The translations under genes were made by a program, and so were the position numbers. A model generated the notes under the pieces. The model did no database searches. It had not been told where the DNA came from and saw only the letters and a list, made by a program, of their open reading frames with translations. Shown in pieces: positions 35,861 through 50,204 of a stretch of 64,000 nt of DNA. Where the stretch lies: NCBI GenBank assembly GCA_028023455.1, contig JAQFVV010006312.1, positions 62,001 through 126,000 of the forward strand. Reading direction: 5' to 3'. Numbering within the stretch: the stretch's first letter is position 1; each line of letters starts with the position of its first letter. This stretch comes from Epiperipatus broadwayi (lineage: Eukaryota; Onychophora; Udeonychophora; Euonychophora; Peripatidae).

Positions 35861-37240
35861 TATTTTTATATTGAATTTTAAGTTATTAACTGCATAAATT
35901 TTTATAGCATATAAAAATAACCAAGTTTTAAAATTAAAATCAGTACTCTTTACGTAAAAAATATCTAAAACTAATATCTGAGTTGTTACATAAAAGAAAT
36001 GTCATCTTTTAATTTTCTTTCTACAGCAATGAATTTTATTATATAATTTTCATAAGATATGTAAGTGTATTTACTAATTAAATATATGATAATTTTAAAC
36101 CAAAGTAATCTAAATAAATCTAAACATAACTATTAAAGAAAATTTTGATCCAACATTAATTATTTAGATGCTGATATCAATTACATATATGAGTGATTGA
36201 ACCAAGAAATTTTATTTATTTATACATTTATACAAGATCAATGGTAATGATAAAAGTATTCATTTTTCAGAATTTTAGTATATACATTAGTTTTCAGAAT
36301 TCTAGTATATATTTTTTTTAAATCAACCTGAAATGTCTTAGCTAGGTTTAATTTTATTCTAGCTTACATCTCTTTTCTAACATTGAAATCAGTAAAGAGT
36401 TTCACCTTTTTGCCTTTAACAATTTTTGTAAAGGAGAATTTACATATATTTTTGTTCTTGTTCTTTTCTTCTATTTTAATTTTGTTTGCGTTTTTTTAAA
36501 TCTGTAACTACTAATATCTACATTGAACAATAGCATTACAAGATTTTGATGGCGTGTATTAATCTCAGTTGTTTTAACAACATTAATATTATTTTAAATT
36601 ATTTAAATTTTTTATGAAAAGGCAGAATACCATTCATATAATATCTAGAAATCGATGTTATTTAATTTTGACATAAACTTTATTGCTGAAATAAGCGATT
36701 ACATAGGTTAAATTAATTTACACATATAACAGTTATTGCATAGCTCCATATTATACTTTAGTTTGCATTGAAGTTATGATATTATTTAATGACAGATTAA
36801 TAATAATAAATATATATATTTATCACAAGTTTATGTAATGTACATACACTATTATAAAATGCATTAGTTGTATGTTTTAAAAAATGAAAACATATTATGG
36901 AAAATATTCAATTGGAAAGAAAATTCGAACGTGATGATAAATAACAAATTCATGATGCATTTAGAAATGTTAAAAATATTTCGTTAGTAAAACCTCTCGA
37001 AAACTGTGGTTTCAGACTCCGTGTCTTTTTTTAGGATTATGAGTAAATCTATTTTGATTTTAAATGCTTAAACTAATAACGTCTGTTATTTTTCAAGTTA
37101 AAATAACCTTTGCTTTATACTACTAAATTATAAATATACCAGTCTAAACCTGCTCGAAATCAACATAGTTATAATGCAATTAATTATAGCAAACATTAAT
37201 AATATTGTTATGTATATTTAATTACATTTTGATACTCTGC
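35861..37240. other. AT-rich intergenic DNA
   Basis: Nothing recognised. Confidence 0.6.
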
Positions 37241-37246
37241 CATTTT

Positions 37247-37402
37247 AAATATTAATGTAAAAAATATCAAAAACAGAGTATAAATATAACATTTAGAAAG
37301 ATTTATTGTACCAAGTAAGCGTTGAAAGTAAACTTTGTACAATAAATCTTTCTAAATTTTATATTTAAACTCTGTTTAGTATTTTTTTATATTAATATTA
37401 TT
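37247..37402. mobile_element. Foldback element (~155 bp)
   Basis: Inverted arms 37273-37311 and 37337-37375 (ACAGAGTATAAATATAAC... against ...TTATATTTAAACTCTGT) with AGAAAGATTTATTGTAC matched exactly by GTACAATAAATCTTTCT. The pairing continues more weakly outward to about 37247 and 37402 (TATTAATGTAAAAAATA versus TATTTTTTTATATTAATA). The loop is 25 bases. Confidence 0.75.
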
Positions 37403-39879
37403 AATGTTTATATCTGATATTATATTAATTCTATATATGTATACTTGCAAAAAATTAGAATATCCATCATTTTCAAATCACAAGTAGATGGAGAGTTTTA
37501 TATATATATATAATCAACTCACAAATAGTATAAAAAACCATTCACTTATTGACAAATAAATGAATATCTTGTTACTATTAATTAGCAGGTGAATAACACA
37601 AATAAATTTAACTTAGTAAGTAATGTGCCTATGTAATGTTAATCTAGCTTGTTGATGAGTATTGATATGACGATAATGAAAAGAACAAAAAAATTTTGAT
37701 AGTATTTAGCCTTCATCAGTACTCCCATAGATGTTGTGTGTGTGTATATATATATATATTTGGCTCAATGTTATCCCTTTTACTTGATCTAAGATTAAAT
37801 AAATGGTAAAATGTATTTAGAATAAAGATTTGAATATTAAGATATGAAAATACAAAAAGCTGAAGATTGGATTAAGATTAAAGTATATTTTAGAGCTGAT
37901 ATAAAGCATTTGTGAGTAAAGGGTTTAGCTTAGCAGAAGAACTAACTGCAAAGTACTGATGCGATTATGGGAATGAAAAAATTTTGCAAGAATGCTGGAT
38001 AGAAATTGTGAAGTGGATAATTGGTTATGTATAAAGAAGGATTAATTTTGTACATTCAAAAAATAAAGTAAAAAAAAAAGTTAAAAATGTTAAAGAATAT
38101 ATTCTAACTTTTTGGACTGTAGATATGTATTTTCAAATAATAAGAATTAGCACTTAGAAAGGTTATTTTAATATATATGATGAAAAAGAATGGGTATGGG
38201 TTTGAAACTGAATCTGAATGTTAGAATATAAAAATTTGAGAATATAATGGGCATAAGTTATAAGATGACATACTTATTAAAAAGTAAGATAGTTTTTTTA
38301 CATGTAACAATTATAAGTAATTAGAGAATATAGACTCCACTGCTATAGTATCAATGCTAAAAAAAAAATAGAATGGACATAGTTTTGAAAAGTGGTTTTA
38401 GAAATAGTATTATTGGAGAGAAATGTCCCCAAAATGATACAAATAGAAAAGTGACTGGATGAATAGATAAACAGATAGATAGAAAGATAAATTAATGAAT
38501 ACAATTAGACATAGAAATACTAAAAAAAATCATTCTGCTAAAATGTTATAATATTTTCTAAGAGAAGAGAGAACCTATTGATAAATAAAGATATAAAAAT
38601 TTGATTAAGATAATAGTTTTTGGCTAAAGAGAAAATGTTTTGTGAATTGAGATTTTAGGAGGTGGGGAGAAGAGACTATGAAAATTTACATTTAATAGCA
38701 TTGTTCAGATACTAAAAATATTTTAATTTCTATAATTGGGAAGCAATTGATAAATATCATCGCATCTTTTTGTAGTAAAAAAAGATATTTTATATTTATT
38801 GATATTTTATATTTGTTGATACATACAATATTTACAGTTTCATCTGCTTTATGGTGTGTGAAAAAAGTAGATATCTAGAAAGATATATAACTAAATAGAT
38901 AAATAAATAGATAAATAAATGAATCAAATAGATAAATAAGCAGACAGACAGATGAATGGATAGACAGACACACCCACACATATATAGATAAGCCAATAAA
39001 CATCACATGACCACCTCCTCTTATGCTTATATATAGTGAGTTTTGCCTGTTTTAACATATATAGATAAATATAAGAAAAATCTTGCTGCTAAAAACTTAT
39101 ACAATTTTCAAAAAGGACAAAAATCATTACATAAAGACATGAATTTTTAGATTATTATAAAAAAATTTAGCTAAAGAGCAATAAGGATTTTGAATTGATT
39201 TCTAGCTAAGTATCTACTTATCAGTAATCTCTTTCTTCAGAAATATCAGTCAGACATTGCTTATATTTAGTAACTGACATTGAAGGAGGTTATTAAATAT
39301 TTCAATATTCAATTTTTAAAATTATTATAAGAAAGATCTTGTAAATAATATGTATAAATTATTTACAGGTTAAAAGATATTTATTAATAAACTAAAAATA
39401 TTGACTGTTAAAAAAAGATCACTAGGTAAACAATTTTGTACTCAAATGGAATTAAAAAAATACTTAAAATATATTTAGTTGTTGAAATAAATAATGCAAA
39501 GTTGTAAAAACAAAGTGAGGAATTATTAAAAATAATAGTTCTTTGGTTAAAATATGTGAAAAACAGAACAGTGATTAAAAAAACTAAAAGAAATATGTCA
39601 CTTTATAACTAAAGAAGTTTGACAATTAAACACCCAAATTAAGTTTGAGTTTCAAACTCATCTAAAAACACAATAGTTCACAATTAGCAAAACAATATTA
39701 TTATTTTCTTTTTTCCCTCTTTAAAAAAGTTGCAAACTGATTCAGAAATTTATTTAATAATTGAAGTAGAATAAACTGTTTAGTATTCAAACATAGGATA
39801 AGTTTTTGCTATTATGAAAAAGATAAGATGCTAATATGTATTATTTAAACTGCATTAAATGACTTTTGACTCATATTTA
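37403..39879. other. AT-rich intergenic DNA with tetranucleotide-like repeats
   Basis: No gene recognised. A short (TG)n(TA)n tract lies at about 37736-37760. A GATA/AATA-type imperfect repeat occurs at about 38458-38495. Confidence 0.55.
38868..39060. repeat. Imperfect GATA/GACA repeat plus a dispersed repeat end
   Basis: From 38868 to about 38970 the sequence is AGATAGATAAATAAATAGAT-like, passing into CAGACAGACAGATG. At about 39001 it continues CATCACATGACCACCTCCTC..ATGCTTATATATA..GAGTTTTGCCTGTTTTAACA. This resembles the start of the element at 22077 (TCACATGACCCCACTTCTTG) and a fragment at about 27956 (AAAGAGTTTTGCCTGTTTT). Confidence 0.6.
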
Positions 39880-40216
39880 AAAATAATAATAGGGATAAAA
39901 AAATTTTTTTATATTAAATGCTTTTATTTACTGAGCACTAAAAAGACAAAAAAAAATTTCTTCAATCACAATTGGGTTTTTTGATTTAATTTAAAATAAA
40001 AGAATGAGGAAGGGAGGATTCAAAAATTAATTATGTTAATCTATGTTATAAACATAAAGATTGATTTGATTAAATTCTAGAGCCCCACCTCCCATTCTTT
40101 TATTTCATGTTAAATTTAAAAACTTTAATTGTGATTGAAGAAACTTTTTTTTTCTTTTTAGTGCATGGTAAATAAAAGCATTTAATATTAAAAAATTTTT
40201 TATCTCTATTATTTTT
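39880..40216. mobile_element. Foldback element (~337 bp)
   Basis: Left arm 39880-40017 and right arm 40084-40216 are complementary: AAAATAATAATAGGGATAAA against TTTATCTCTATTATTTTT; ATTAAATGCTTTTATTTACT against its complement near 40160; TTCTTCAATCACAATTG against TAATTGTGATTGAAGAA; AAAATAAAAGAATGAGGAAG against CCCATTCTTTTATTTC. The loop of about 66 bases contains a smaller AAATTAAT-rich sequence. No coding content. The structure fits a non-autonomous foldback transposon. Confidence 0.8.
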
Positions 40217-40559
40217 AACTTTTTAGTATTAGCACAGTAAATAAAAATATAAAACTATTGTACTTTAAACTGATTTGACATAGTTGATATATATATATAC
40301 CACTAAATACATTTAGTATGTGTGTACATAATAATATATATAAATGTTTAAAAAATATAAAAACTTTTAAGTAAAAGGCATTTGATATAATATGAAATTT
40401 TATTTTTTTTAAAAAAAAAGTTTATCAAAACTATATTGTAAATAAATTTCACTTAATATGGATAATTTTATTTTAAATCAATTTTACACTTGTAGTGGGT
40501 ATATATCACCAGATATTTTTGCAGTAAGTTAATATGTATACTCTTTACATATCATATTT

Positions 40560-41240
40560 AATATGCATACAAAACATTTTTTTAACAAACTTAACAAAAC
40601 TATATTATAAACAAACTTTCTTATTACTTAAATAAAACTTACAATTTCAATCAAGAAAATCGTGAAAATTACATAAATCATTGAAGTTCTAAGAATAGTT
40701 TTAAAGTTGATATCAAAATATTCAATACCCTCCACTTTTCTATATCTAAGAAAGTAAAACATCTATTTAGAATATTAATGTGTCCTATTATTTTCCTAGA
40801 GATTTGAAAAAATGTACAAAATTTCAATAAATTATATTAAATGTAACTCTATTAAATCTTGATTATAAAATGTTAGTAAAATGTTTTTAAATTGAGAGCC
40901 CAATAAAATATCTATATCACTCTCTCACAAGGCTTTCTTAAAACAAATAAAAGTTCTAAGAAGAATTTTTAAATTTGATATCAAAATATTCAATATTTTC
41001 CTGATTTCTGTTTCATATCTAAGAATCTAGTTGACTTACTGACAATATTAGAGTCCCATATGGATAAGCCTCATAATAATTATTTACATAGCAAAGTTCA
41101 AGCAATTCTATTGAATTTAAATTTATTAAACTTCAATTTTAAAATCACATCCTAACTTTAAAATGATTTAAAAGTTTACAAACAAACATCCCAACTAACA
41201 AATAAATCTTCCAACTTCAATAAAATCATTTAGAAAGTTA
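40560..41240 (+). repeat. Diverged tandem repeat (~265 bp unit)
   Basis: GTTCTAAGAATAGTTTTAAA with GATATCAAAATATTCAATA and TATCTAAGAA (40686-40755) recurs as GTTCTAAGAAGAATTTTTAA with GATATCAAAATATTCAATA and TATCTAAGAA (40952-41027). Flanking parts (CAATTTCAATCAAGAAAATC; CTTCAATAAAATCATTTAG) suggest a third partial unit ending near 41240. Confidence 0.6.
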
Positions 41241-43860
41241 ATTATTATTATTCATTAGTTCAGGGACTTCTCCATTTGAGAACTAATACTTCCTGTTAAT
41301 TTTTCTTTTCAAATGTCACAGAAATATTCAAATGTTATTGATTTTTTTTAAAAATTAAAACAATATAAATTGTTTTTTCTATAACCACAAAACTAAAATT
41401 GATGTAAAATATTTCTAATTGTTATTGCATGTCTCAAAAAAATATTAGCAGTAGCAAATTTAATATATTTTGTTATAGCTACAATAGGATGTGTTTATGT
41501 GCTGAATTGTGATCAAATATTACAATTGGCCTGATTTACAGTCTTGGAGAGATTTCATTGGAACTTACTTTTGAAATGATACATATTTTTTTAACTTTTG
41601 ACATGCAAATAAGCTTCATTGCCTTCATCGTGTTAAAAAACCTAGGTTTTTGCATAAGAAATCTAGCAATTAATTATCCATGCTCAATATAATAAATCAA
41701 GAGCAACTCTTTACTTTACATTTACTCTAAGTTTGAAGCATAAATGATTATAAGATGATTCCAATTTCAAATCTCAAAGCCCCATTAATAAAAATAAAAA
41801 TTTAATACTAATTTGAGGATGAGGATTTAAATACATTAAAGTATCTGGAAATCAGTGGTTATTTAAGCTATAGCAGATGGTACTAAAATGAGGAATTGTT
41901 CATAGCTTATAGAAAACCATTTAAATGGTAATTCATTTTTTAAGTACCAATCACTTTAAAATATTATTTTAATAATAACTTTTATTATATTTATAACTAA
42001 CTTTCTCATCATTATTTTTATCATTTTTTTTCCATTCTTGTTTATCTTACTATATTCAGTTTCTTAGATTAGTGCAAAGTTCAGTCATTTTGAGACTCTC
42101 ATGCCATTGGTCATCTATGCAGTTATGGAAGTCATGGGATTGTATGTTGATACAAGCACATCTTCATTATTTATTTATATGAACAACAATTCTGATTCAA
42201 TTTTTTTATTTTCTAACTTTTTATTTGTTCTTCTTTAGACTTTTTATTTCCATCTGAGGTCAGAACGATTATTTGCAAGTGGCTTCTAATGGCTATTGCT
42301 TATATTATTTATACCATAAAAGATTTGTTAATATTAATTTAAAAGATTAAATATTGTAAGAAAAAGATATATCAAGTAAAAAACGTCTCAGTAAAATATG
42401 ATTAAAAAACTAAATAAAATTGAAAAGTACAGATGATTTGAAATAAATGGTATATGAATATTTTAAAAGAGAAAATTTAGTAAGAGAAATGACAAAGATT
42501 GTTTACTCCCTACTCTGGACATCTTAATACGATCAAATTTTTTGTACAGTTACTAACTTCTATTCTGAAGAAATTTAGTCATATAATGATTAGAAGAACT
42601 CCATGCAAACATAATTTCCAAACCTGAATTTAAATTTGATATTTCCTGTATTATTTACTTCCTTTTTTGAATACCTTAAGATCGCTTTATTATTTTGTAT
42701 GACCATCCATATAAAATTAAGATAATCAATAAATGTCAGATTACTGAAAAGCAATCACAAATGTAAAAATATTTTCTAAAATTTATTGTAGTAACATCTC
42801 TGTTTTAGAAAGGCACCTATTTGATGGATCGAAATGGCACTAAAAGTATTTTGCATCTTTAAAAAAGCCAATTCCTTATATCTTCCACCAATCCCAAATA
42901 AAAATTTTCAATCTTAGTATTAAAGATCAAATATTTTGTAAAAAAACAAACAAACTTAAAACTGATTATCTTTTACAAAACATCTACTTTATATAAGTGT
43001 GATTTTTAAATATCAATGTTGTACTATTTATTGGCTCTGTGCTTAGATATCTACCTAATTTTAGTAGTGATTACAACAATCCTGGTAGTAGATAAGCATT
43101 TTACTACTTGCTTTTAACATTTGAATGCACCATATAGCTATGCCCAGGTTACCAATAGATAATGGAATTACATTCTGATATGAAACTTAACTATGATAAA
43201 CAAAAATAAACTCAGAGACCAGCCAACAATATCTCCTGCTACATTGGAGGATAGAATTGTTTTCAGTGAGTCTTTTTATCTCCCTTTTTTACATACTTAA
43301 GTTTATTTTAATTACCACAAAACTCTTATACCATAAAAGCATCTTCTTTACTAATTGTAACAATGGAATTGTATTTTGTGCAAATCACAGTTTCATTCTT
43401 TAACTATATGTAGAGCATTTCTGACTCTAATTTTATATTTTTAGTCTTTTTTTTAATCTCAAGCTCTCAAGAATTAAGAGTTAATAGTAACAGAAACTAG
43501 TTTAGTAAAATGATAGTCCTTAGTTGTAATCTTTTATCTGAGGCAATCCAGTCATTTATGAATCAAGTTAGAACAAGATTGGAGATTGGAATTATCAGCT
43601 GAGCAAAGAGTGTATGGTTAATCCTATTTAGAGATTCATTGCATAATACAAATTAAAGAGGCATATAAATGAGTCTAAATTTTCTATCTCATCATAGTTT
43701 GACAAGTCATAAGCCTGATAGATTACTCATTAAAAAGTAGAAGTAATGATATTATCAATAATAGTGATAAATGAGGAAGCAATGGTAGTACTAAAGGTAT
43801 TTTAAGTCAGATTTTGTTTTCACTATAATTACATCGAATGTATAAATTTTACTTGATACA
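41241..43860. other. AT-rich intergenic DNA
   Basis: No gene or repeat recognised. A slightly less AT-rich patch at 42090-42160 is unassigned. Confidence 0.55.
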
Positions 43861-45580
43861 ATTCTTTAACAGACTGGTGGTTAAGAGTCTATTAAAAATG
43901 AAGACTGATATGGATCTTTTAATAAAACTTATTTTCCAGAAAAAGAAGACTTAATAGAATAGATAAGCTACAAATTATTTGGAAGGACAGATCAATCAAT
44001 AAAAGAAATTCAATGCACAGTGTTGGATTTGTTGCAAACTCTTGCTTAGTATCTTTCATTCTTGAAATTTCTTATTTTATCAATGAAAGGCTAATGGTGT
44101 CGAATGCTCTTCTATTAGCACATATGTTCCAACATTGGATTCACAAAACTCATAAAAAGTTTTTATTCCTTATTGAATAGCATTATTATATCAATACCAA
44201 TTTATTTGTATAAATATTTGATTTTGGCCAAAAAGTATTGGAAATAATGATATTGATGTTGTATATTCAAATGATATGTTATTAAATTTTTGCACAATAT
44301 AATAATTGACTACCACAAAAACTATGTTTAGATGCAAAAATTGCTATGAAGAATTGTAGATGTATTCACATTCAAACATAAGTATTTAGTAGATTACTTT
44401 ATAGTTAGAAATCAGAATATAGAATGTTGTATCACAATAGGTTTTACAAGAACATATTGATGTGCAGATTAGTATGCTCTAATGTTAAAAATGATAGTTG
44501 CATTAAAAATAGGACTTAAGAGAACTCCATACTTTAGTAACCTGATGATCCTAAAATTTAAAATGAGCAATTTTAGTGGTTAATGGCTGTGGAAATTTAG
44601 TATGTAAAGTATATAACTTTCAAAAATTCCTGTCATAGATAAATGTTTAATAGAAAGTGTTTTTAGAGAATCAAAAAGTATTATAGATATGGTTCTTGTA
44701 CTGGGTAAATGCAAAAAAGTGTTATGAGCAAAATAGTGATTTTTATATTTTAATTGACTTTGTTAAGGCATTAGACTCAGTTAATTGGCAATGATTTTGT
44801 TTAAAAACATGTTGGAATACTACAGGTGGAAAATCTGAGACATTTGAAGTGAAAACTGATGTTAAACAGGAATCAATACTTGCACCAATACTGTTGTCAA
44901 TTTTTATAACAGTGATACTTATAATTGTTTATAGGCAGATTTAACAAATAAGGAATAGGATATGATATAGGTTTAACGATAAATTTTTATTTCAAGATCG
45001 ATTAAAAAGAAAAACATTCATTCTCTTGGATTTTATATTTATGATTTGCTGATGAGTATTTTATTTTTTCTAGTTCAAAAGATTGCCTACAGAGTGTTTT
45101 TAATATAATGAGTACAATTTATGAATATTTTGATAATTAATGTTTAAAAATGTTAAATTCATTATCAATCAATTAAAAGAAAAATGCTCAATAGCAATTA
45201 GCTTGGATGTTATAATTCTTTGAATGCAAATTAAAATCCCTTATTAATTTTATGAGTAAAAAGATTGATTTAGATGGTTAGGTTCAGTACTGGCTTCAAT
45301 GTGCTACTACTGAATTTTAACAAATTAAAAGGTAGATATTTCATTACAGAAAAATAACTACTGCAATAAGTTAACCAAATATAGAGCTGTTATTTTATTG
45401 TATGTAGGAGATATTGACACAACATAATGCATTAAAAGTTTATTAAATGTTACTCCATAAACTTTAAAAATATAATGGAAAGATCATAAAGTCATTACCT
45501 GCTGGATGCAATACTATAAAATCCATTGTTCTAAAACCACATCTTGGTTGGATTATACATATAAAATGAATAAATACTAT
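43861..45580 (+). pseudogene. Heavily decayed non-LTR retrotransposon (reverse transcriptase)
   Basis: Scattered pieces in the order expected for a LINE reverse transcriptase can be read in different frames. About 44640-44700: ESVFRESKSIIDMVLVLGKC, comparable to the ESQCGFR..TxDMxF region. About 44736-44790: FYILIDF then VKALDSVNW, motif A with its catalytic Asp (DF) and KAFDS-like segment. About 44850-44910: FEVKTDVKQESILAPILLSIF, motif B (usually GVKQGxxLAP). About 45390-45420: LLYVGDIDTT, comparable to LLYGSETWTT. About 45520-45560: LKPHLGWIIHI, comparable to the QLRWxGHI motif near the C terminus. No intact FADD motif could be read where expected (about 45040-45060). Many stops and frameshifts. 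The clade cannot be fixed, and it is clearly older than the RTE copy at 52.4 kb. Confidence 0.6.
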
Positions 45581-48500
45581 TTTCTAAAAATTTGTTTGTG
45601 CTGACCTTAAATATGGTTTTTGTAAGTGATATAGATTCTGTTTACATCATAAAGATTAAATATTATTGTTATTTATTTGTTCATTTTTTTATGTTAAATT
45701 ATTTAAAAATATTTTAGCATTTTACTTGCAAGACAATTTCTAAGGTTTCAACATTGTTTTTTTTTTATTTATAGCAATAAATAAAAACGAAACATTTAAT
45801 AATTAAAAATCTGAAATCATCTTATAATCCAATTTACTTTCATGCTTCTTCTGAAATTAATTTGCTTATGTTTAAAATTGAAATAGACTGGATTATAATG
45901 TTATTATTATTAATGACTTGATAATTTATAGCTATTAAATATTATGTTATTAAATTGTGAAATGAATATTGAATTGTATGAATACATGCGTTTTCATAAC
46001 AAACATATTTATTTTTATTAATAAATGATGTTGTTTTATAATGTGTAATTAAAATTTTAAATTTTGATAAATAAAATGAATAATTTGGTCTTCTGCAGTC
46101 TATTTCAATCACTTTCATTGAACAAATTGCTTATATCTAGACATCAAACATTAATAATTACACATAAAAAATCCATAAGTATATAACCAGTAATTTCAGT
46201 ATCTTTCCTCTATATAGTCAACTTCTCTATTCTATTGTGTTTATTTTTTCCAGCCCTTCTATTCTTTAACTACGATTATTTTATATACTTAAATAAAGTA
46301 ATACTATCTCTGCTTTATGTATGTAAATAATGAATCTTCACCGGATTAGAATCTGTACAGATTACTTAATAAAGACTGTTGTAGTAGTGCCTCTTCATAA
46401 TTCTTTAGTTGAGAATATTTGTATAGGGATATATCCATATATATATAATATTGATTTTCCTTTCGTTTTTGTATTTGTAATTCAAATTTGCTACGTTTGT
46501 TCATTTGCTTTTTTATATGCATGACGAAGTGGTTTCTTTCTGCTTTATAACCTAAAGCTAAGTGCTATGATTATGATGAGTTTTACCTAAAGAAGAAAGA
46601 AATTACTTCCTTATGCATACAAACAAAAAAGTACTATGCAAATTTGAATTCAGACATATATATTAATTCATATTTTCCCATCTACATTTCTATAACTTTT
46701 GATCTCAAAATTTATATTTAATTTTATGTTACATTATAATCATTTTTTATATATATTTTTTATATCAACACCCTAACCAACACATACATATATATATTCA
46801 TATATGTAAAATATAAATGTATTATCTTAATTGATTGTATACACTCACAAATATAATGTCACAAATATAATATCTATGCATTTTATCTTTTAACAAATTA
46901 AATAACGTTTTTCAATGTATTTTTCGTTGAGTATGCATATATATATATATATAAACAAAAAAAGACTTTCCTTTGGTTAGTTTGTTATTTATATATATAT
47001 TATTTAATATATATTTCTTTATATGGATATTCTGCAAAGCTTGTTAAGAGCTTATTTGTGAGCTCTATATATAACATGTGTTTATATATGTATACCCATA
47101 CATATACATATATATGTATACATAAATCTGACTTTATCAATATGTAATATTTTAAAAATTTACTTATAAAATTACTAAACAAATTTTGATATATTTATAC
47201 TATATTATTTTAATGTACATAATTAACTTAATTATAAGTAAATTTATAACTAATTTGTTTAATTACATGTTAAATTTTCAGTATTATTTAATTTTCATGA
47301 TTATTATAAATTTATTTAATAAAATAAAAATTGAATAAATATTAAAGTTTTGCATTTAATAAGTAACTAAATAAATTAATAAATATGTAATTAAATTAAT
47401 AAATATGTACATTATTCTATTATATTATAAAAATAACTAAAATCTATTTGCAATTAAATAAGTAAATAATTAAAAATTATTAATATATTTATATATAATA
47501 AACATACACTATGTATACTATTTTATTTGAAATTATTATTAAAGAGTACGGGTAAAAAAAATTTATGTTTAGCTTTTCGATATGACAAAGATCTCTATGT
47601 TTTATTCAGCTTTTCCAACTTTGTCCACAACAGGCATGAAAACTTTATCTCACTTGTAATCTCTTTTTAGAACTTTAAAATCTTTTGAGATTCAGTTTAA
47701 AATTTCAGTTTTCTATATATTATCACATCTTCACCAACATATCCAGTCCTGCTCAATTTTAGTCTCTTGACTTTCCCAGTAACATATGTTTATTCTTTCA
47801 CCTATATTTGGTGTGATATTTTGTTAGACTTTACAACTCTTTAAACATCATGGTGTAATCTGAAGTCTCCGTATTATTCTTTCATTAAGCCCCCAAGTAT
47901 CAAATTTATAAATATGCATTGATTCAACACATTTATTAAACTTTTTCAAACGCATGGGCATATTTTCTATTCATATTAAGTTTTTCTACCAAAAGCAATT
48001 CATCCATATTTAATTCTATGATTAATTTCATGAATAATATTTACATCTAAATCTATATTAATAATCAAATCAAGGTATTTTTATATATTCTTTTAAGTTA
48101 ATTTATTGCTATAATTTTTTATTTATTTATTTTTTGAAAAACTATTCAACATTATTATTTAGTTGAGGTTTTTTTTTTTAAAGTTTATTTTGAGTTCTAC
48201 TGTATCTTTATTTTAATATTTTTATTCCCATTTCTATTCAGCATTTTCTTAAAAAAAGAATTCATAAGATACATTTTTTTTTCTGTAAATACCATGAGTC
48301 TGTGTCCTTTTTTATTTCAATCGCTTTTCAAAGTCTCCTTTGACAATTTAAAAATGTTGTTTGGTGTAAACCAAAGCATTTTGTTTATCTATATAAAAAT
48401 TCTGTCCTTCATAACAATAAGAACTTGTTGGAATATTCACCTGAAATATCTGTATTTAGTATCTTCCATTAAATTGAATAATTAATTTTGTCACTCTGAT

Positions 48501-50200
48501 ATATCATAAATCTCTACAATGTTGCTGTTTTATTTTTTATTATAATAAGTTTCACTCCATTTGTGTGTCCAATATTTATATTTTTATAATAAAGTATATG
48601 GCTGCTTTTCAAATCAATTATTTTTTCACCTTTCCTTCTAATTTTACTAAGTACAACAAAGTTTCATTTAATATTAACAAGTTTTTATTTTAATTTGTGT
48701 ATTCTTCCTTCATTCAAAACTTATCTATAATTTTAATACCTAAATAAAATATCACATCAAATGATAGCCTAGGTCTGCAATTGAGAGATGTTTACATATT
48801 CTGTCTTTGGTTACTTACCACTACCTTGACTGACGACTTTGCATTTTCTTGGAATAAAAGTCTATAATTTATTTCTGTCTCTTATGATTTTAGTTATCTC
48901 AAAAAAATGTTCACATATACATTCACTCTGTTTTCAAAAAATTCAGTTGACATTTTAATTAAGTACCATCAGGAAACTGTGTTTAGGTCTGATACCCAAA
49001 AAAAATATCAAATAAACTCACTACAATTTTTTATTATGTTAGTGATTAGTTTCTCCCTGTTTTCTTAATCTGTAAATAATTACTTAGCTTCAAAAAAATT
49101 AAAGGGTTTCATTTCAGTTAACAGTAAACTCCTTTCTATATCTATATACACACACAATTAGAAAATTTTTATGGGTCTTACATATATAAATATTGAAAGT
49201 TTTAACAGGATTATCCATGCATTTTTCATGATAAATATCAATCAAGTTGTAACCAGACAAACAAGCAATTAAAAATTAGTATTGCAAATTAAAATCATAT
49301 CATCTAGTAATATTACATGACCCCAAAAATGGATCTGTTCTTAGTCTATTACTCTAGCATATATGAGTTGTGAGTCGGATATGAATACTTCAAATATGTA
49401 AAACTGGAAATATCACAACTTTCTACACATTTTCACAAATTAACATATATCTACTATAAAAAGTTATATATAGTAATTATAAGATTGTTACAGACTTGTA
49501 GATTTAATTATTGAAAATTTTAATGGAAATTTTTTTGAATATTTTTTTTTTATAAAAAGCTAAACATTGAAAATAGAAATCATGTCATTCAGTAATATTA
49601 TTTTTCTGATCACTTTTAAACCAAAAATAGAACTTTTTAGACTATTATACTAGCTTTTAAATTTGAAGATTTTTTTTTATTTCTCTTGTAAATCTAGCTT
49701 AGGGATACAATAATGCAGGCCAGATTGAACTATGGAATAGTCTTAGAATAATCTAATGAAGATGCCGGCATTTTTAAAGAACGATTCTTAGTTAAATTTT
49801 AGTTCTTTCATAATTTGAATTAGTTGATAAAAGAAAGTGCTACATATCTTTTAAAAAAAGAAGAAAGAAAACAATAATAGATAAGCTTCTTTGTTTTCAA
49901 CAAAATGATAATGAGTCTATTCCGTCTCACATAATGATTATGTGTACATTGAATGACTTGTTTATACGCATTAATAAAATAATATATCTAAAAAACCAAG
50001 TAATTTAAATTTTTTTTCCATGTATTTTCCTGTATTGTTACAACTGTTTTTTATAATCAGGATTTGGTTTTTATAATATTAGATATTGTGACTAGTCTAA
50101 AATTTATTGTAATACATTTATATAAAAAAGTAAGCACCTAATGGTTTGCCAAAGAAATTTGAAAAAAATATATTTAAAAAAAAAGGACCGACAATTAAGT
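45581..50200. other. AT-rich intergenic DNA
   Basis: About 4.6 kb with no recognised gene. Open frames at 46330-46524, 47000-47182 and 48294-48485 are low-complexity hydrophobic translations of AT-rich DNA. Short TA runs occur at about 46750-46800, 46936-46952 and 47096-47120. Confidence 0.6.
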
Positions 50201-50204
50201 TAAT

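Noticed and set aside
38868-38970. CRISPR-like regular repeat
   Set aside because: It is an imperfect GATA/AATA/GACA simple repeat without unique spacers, in a eukaryotic-type sequence.
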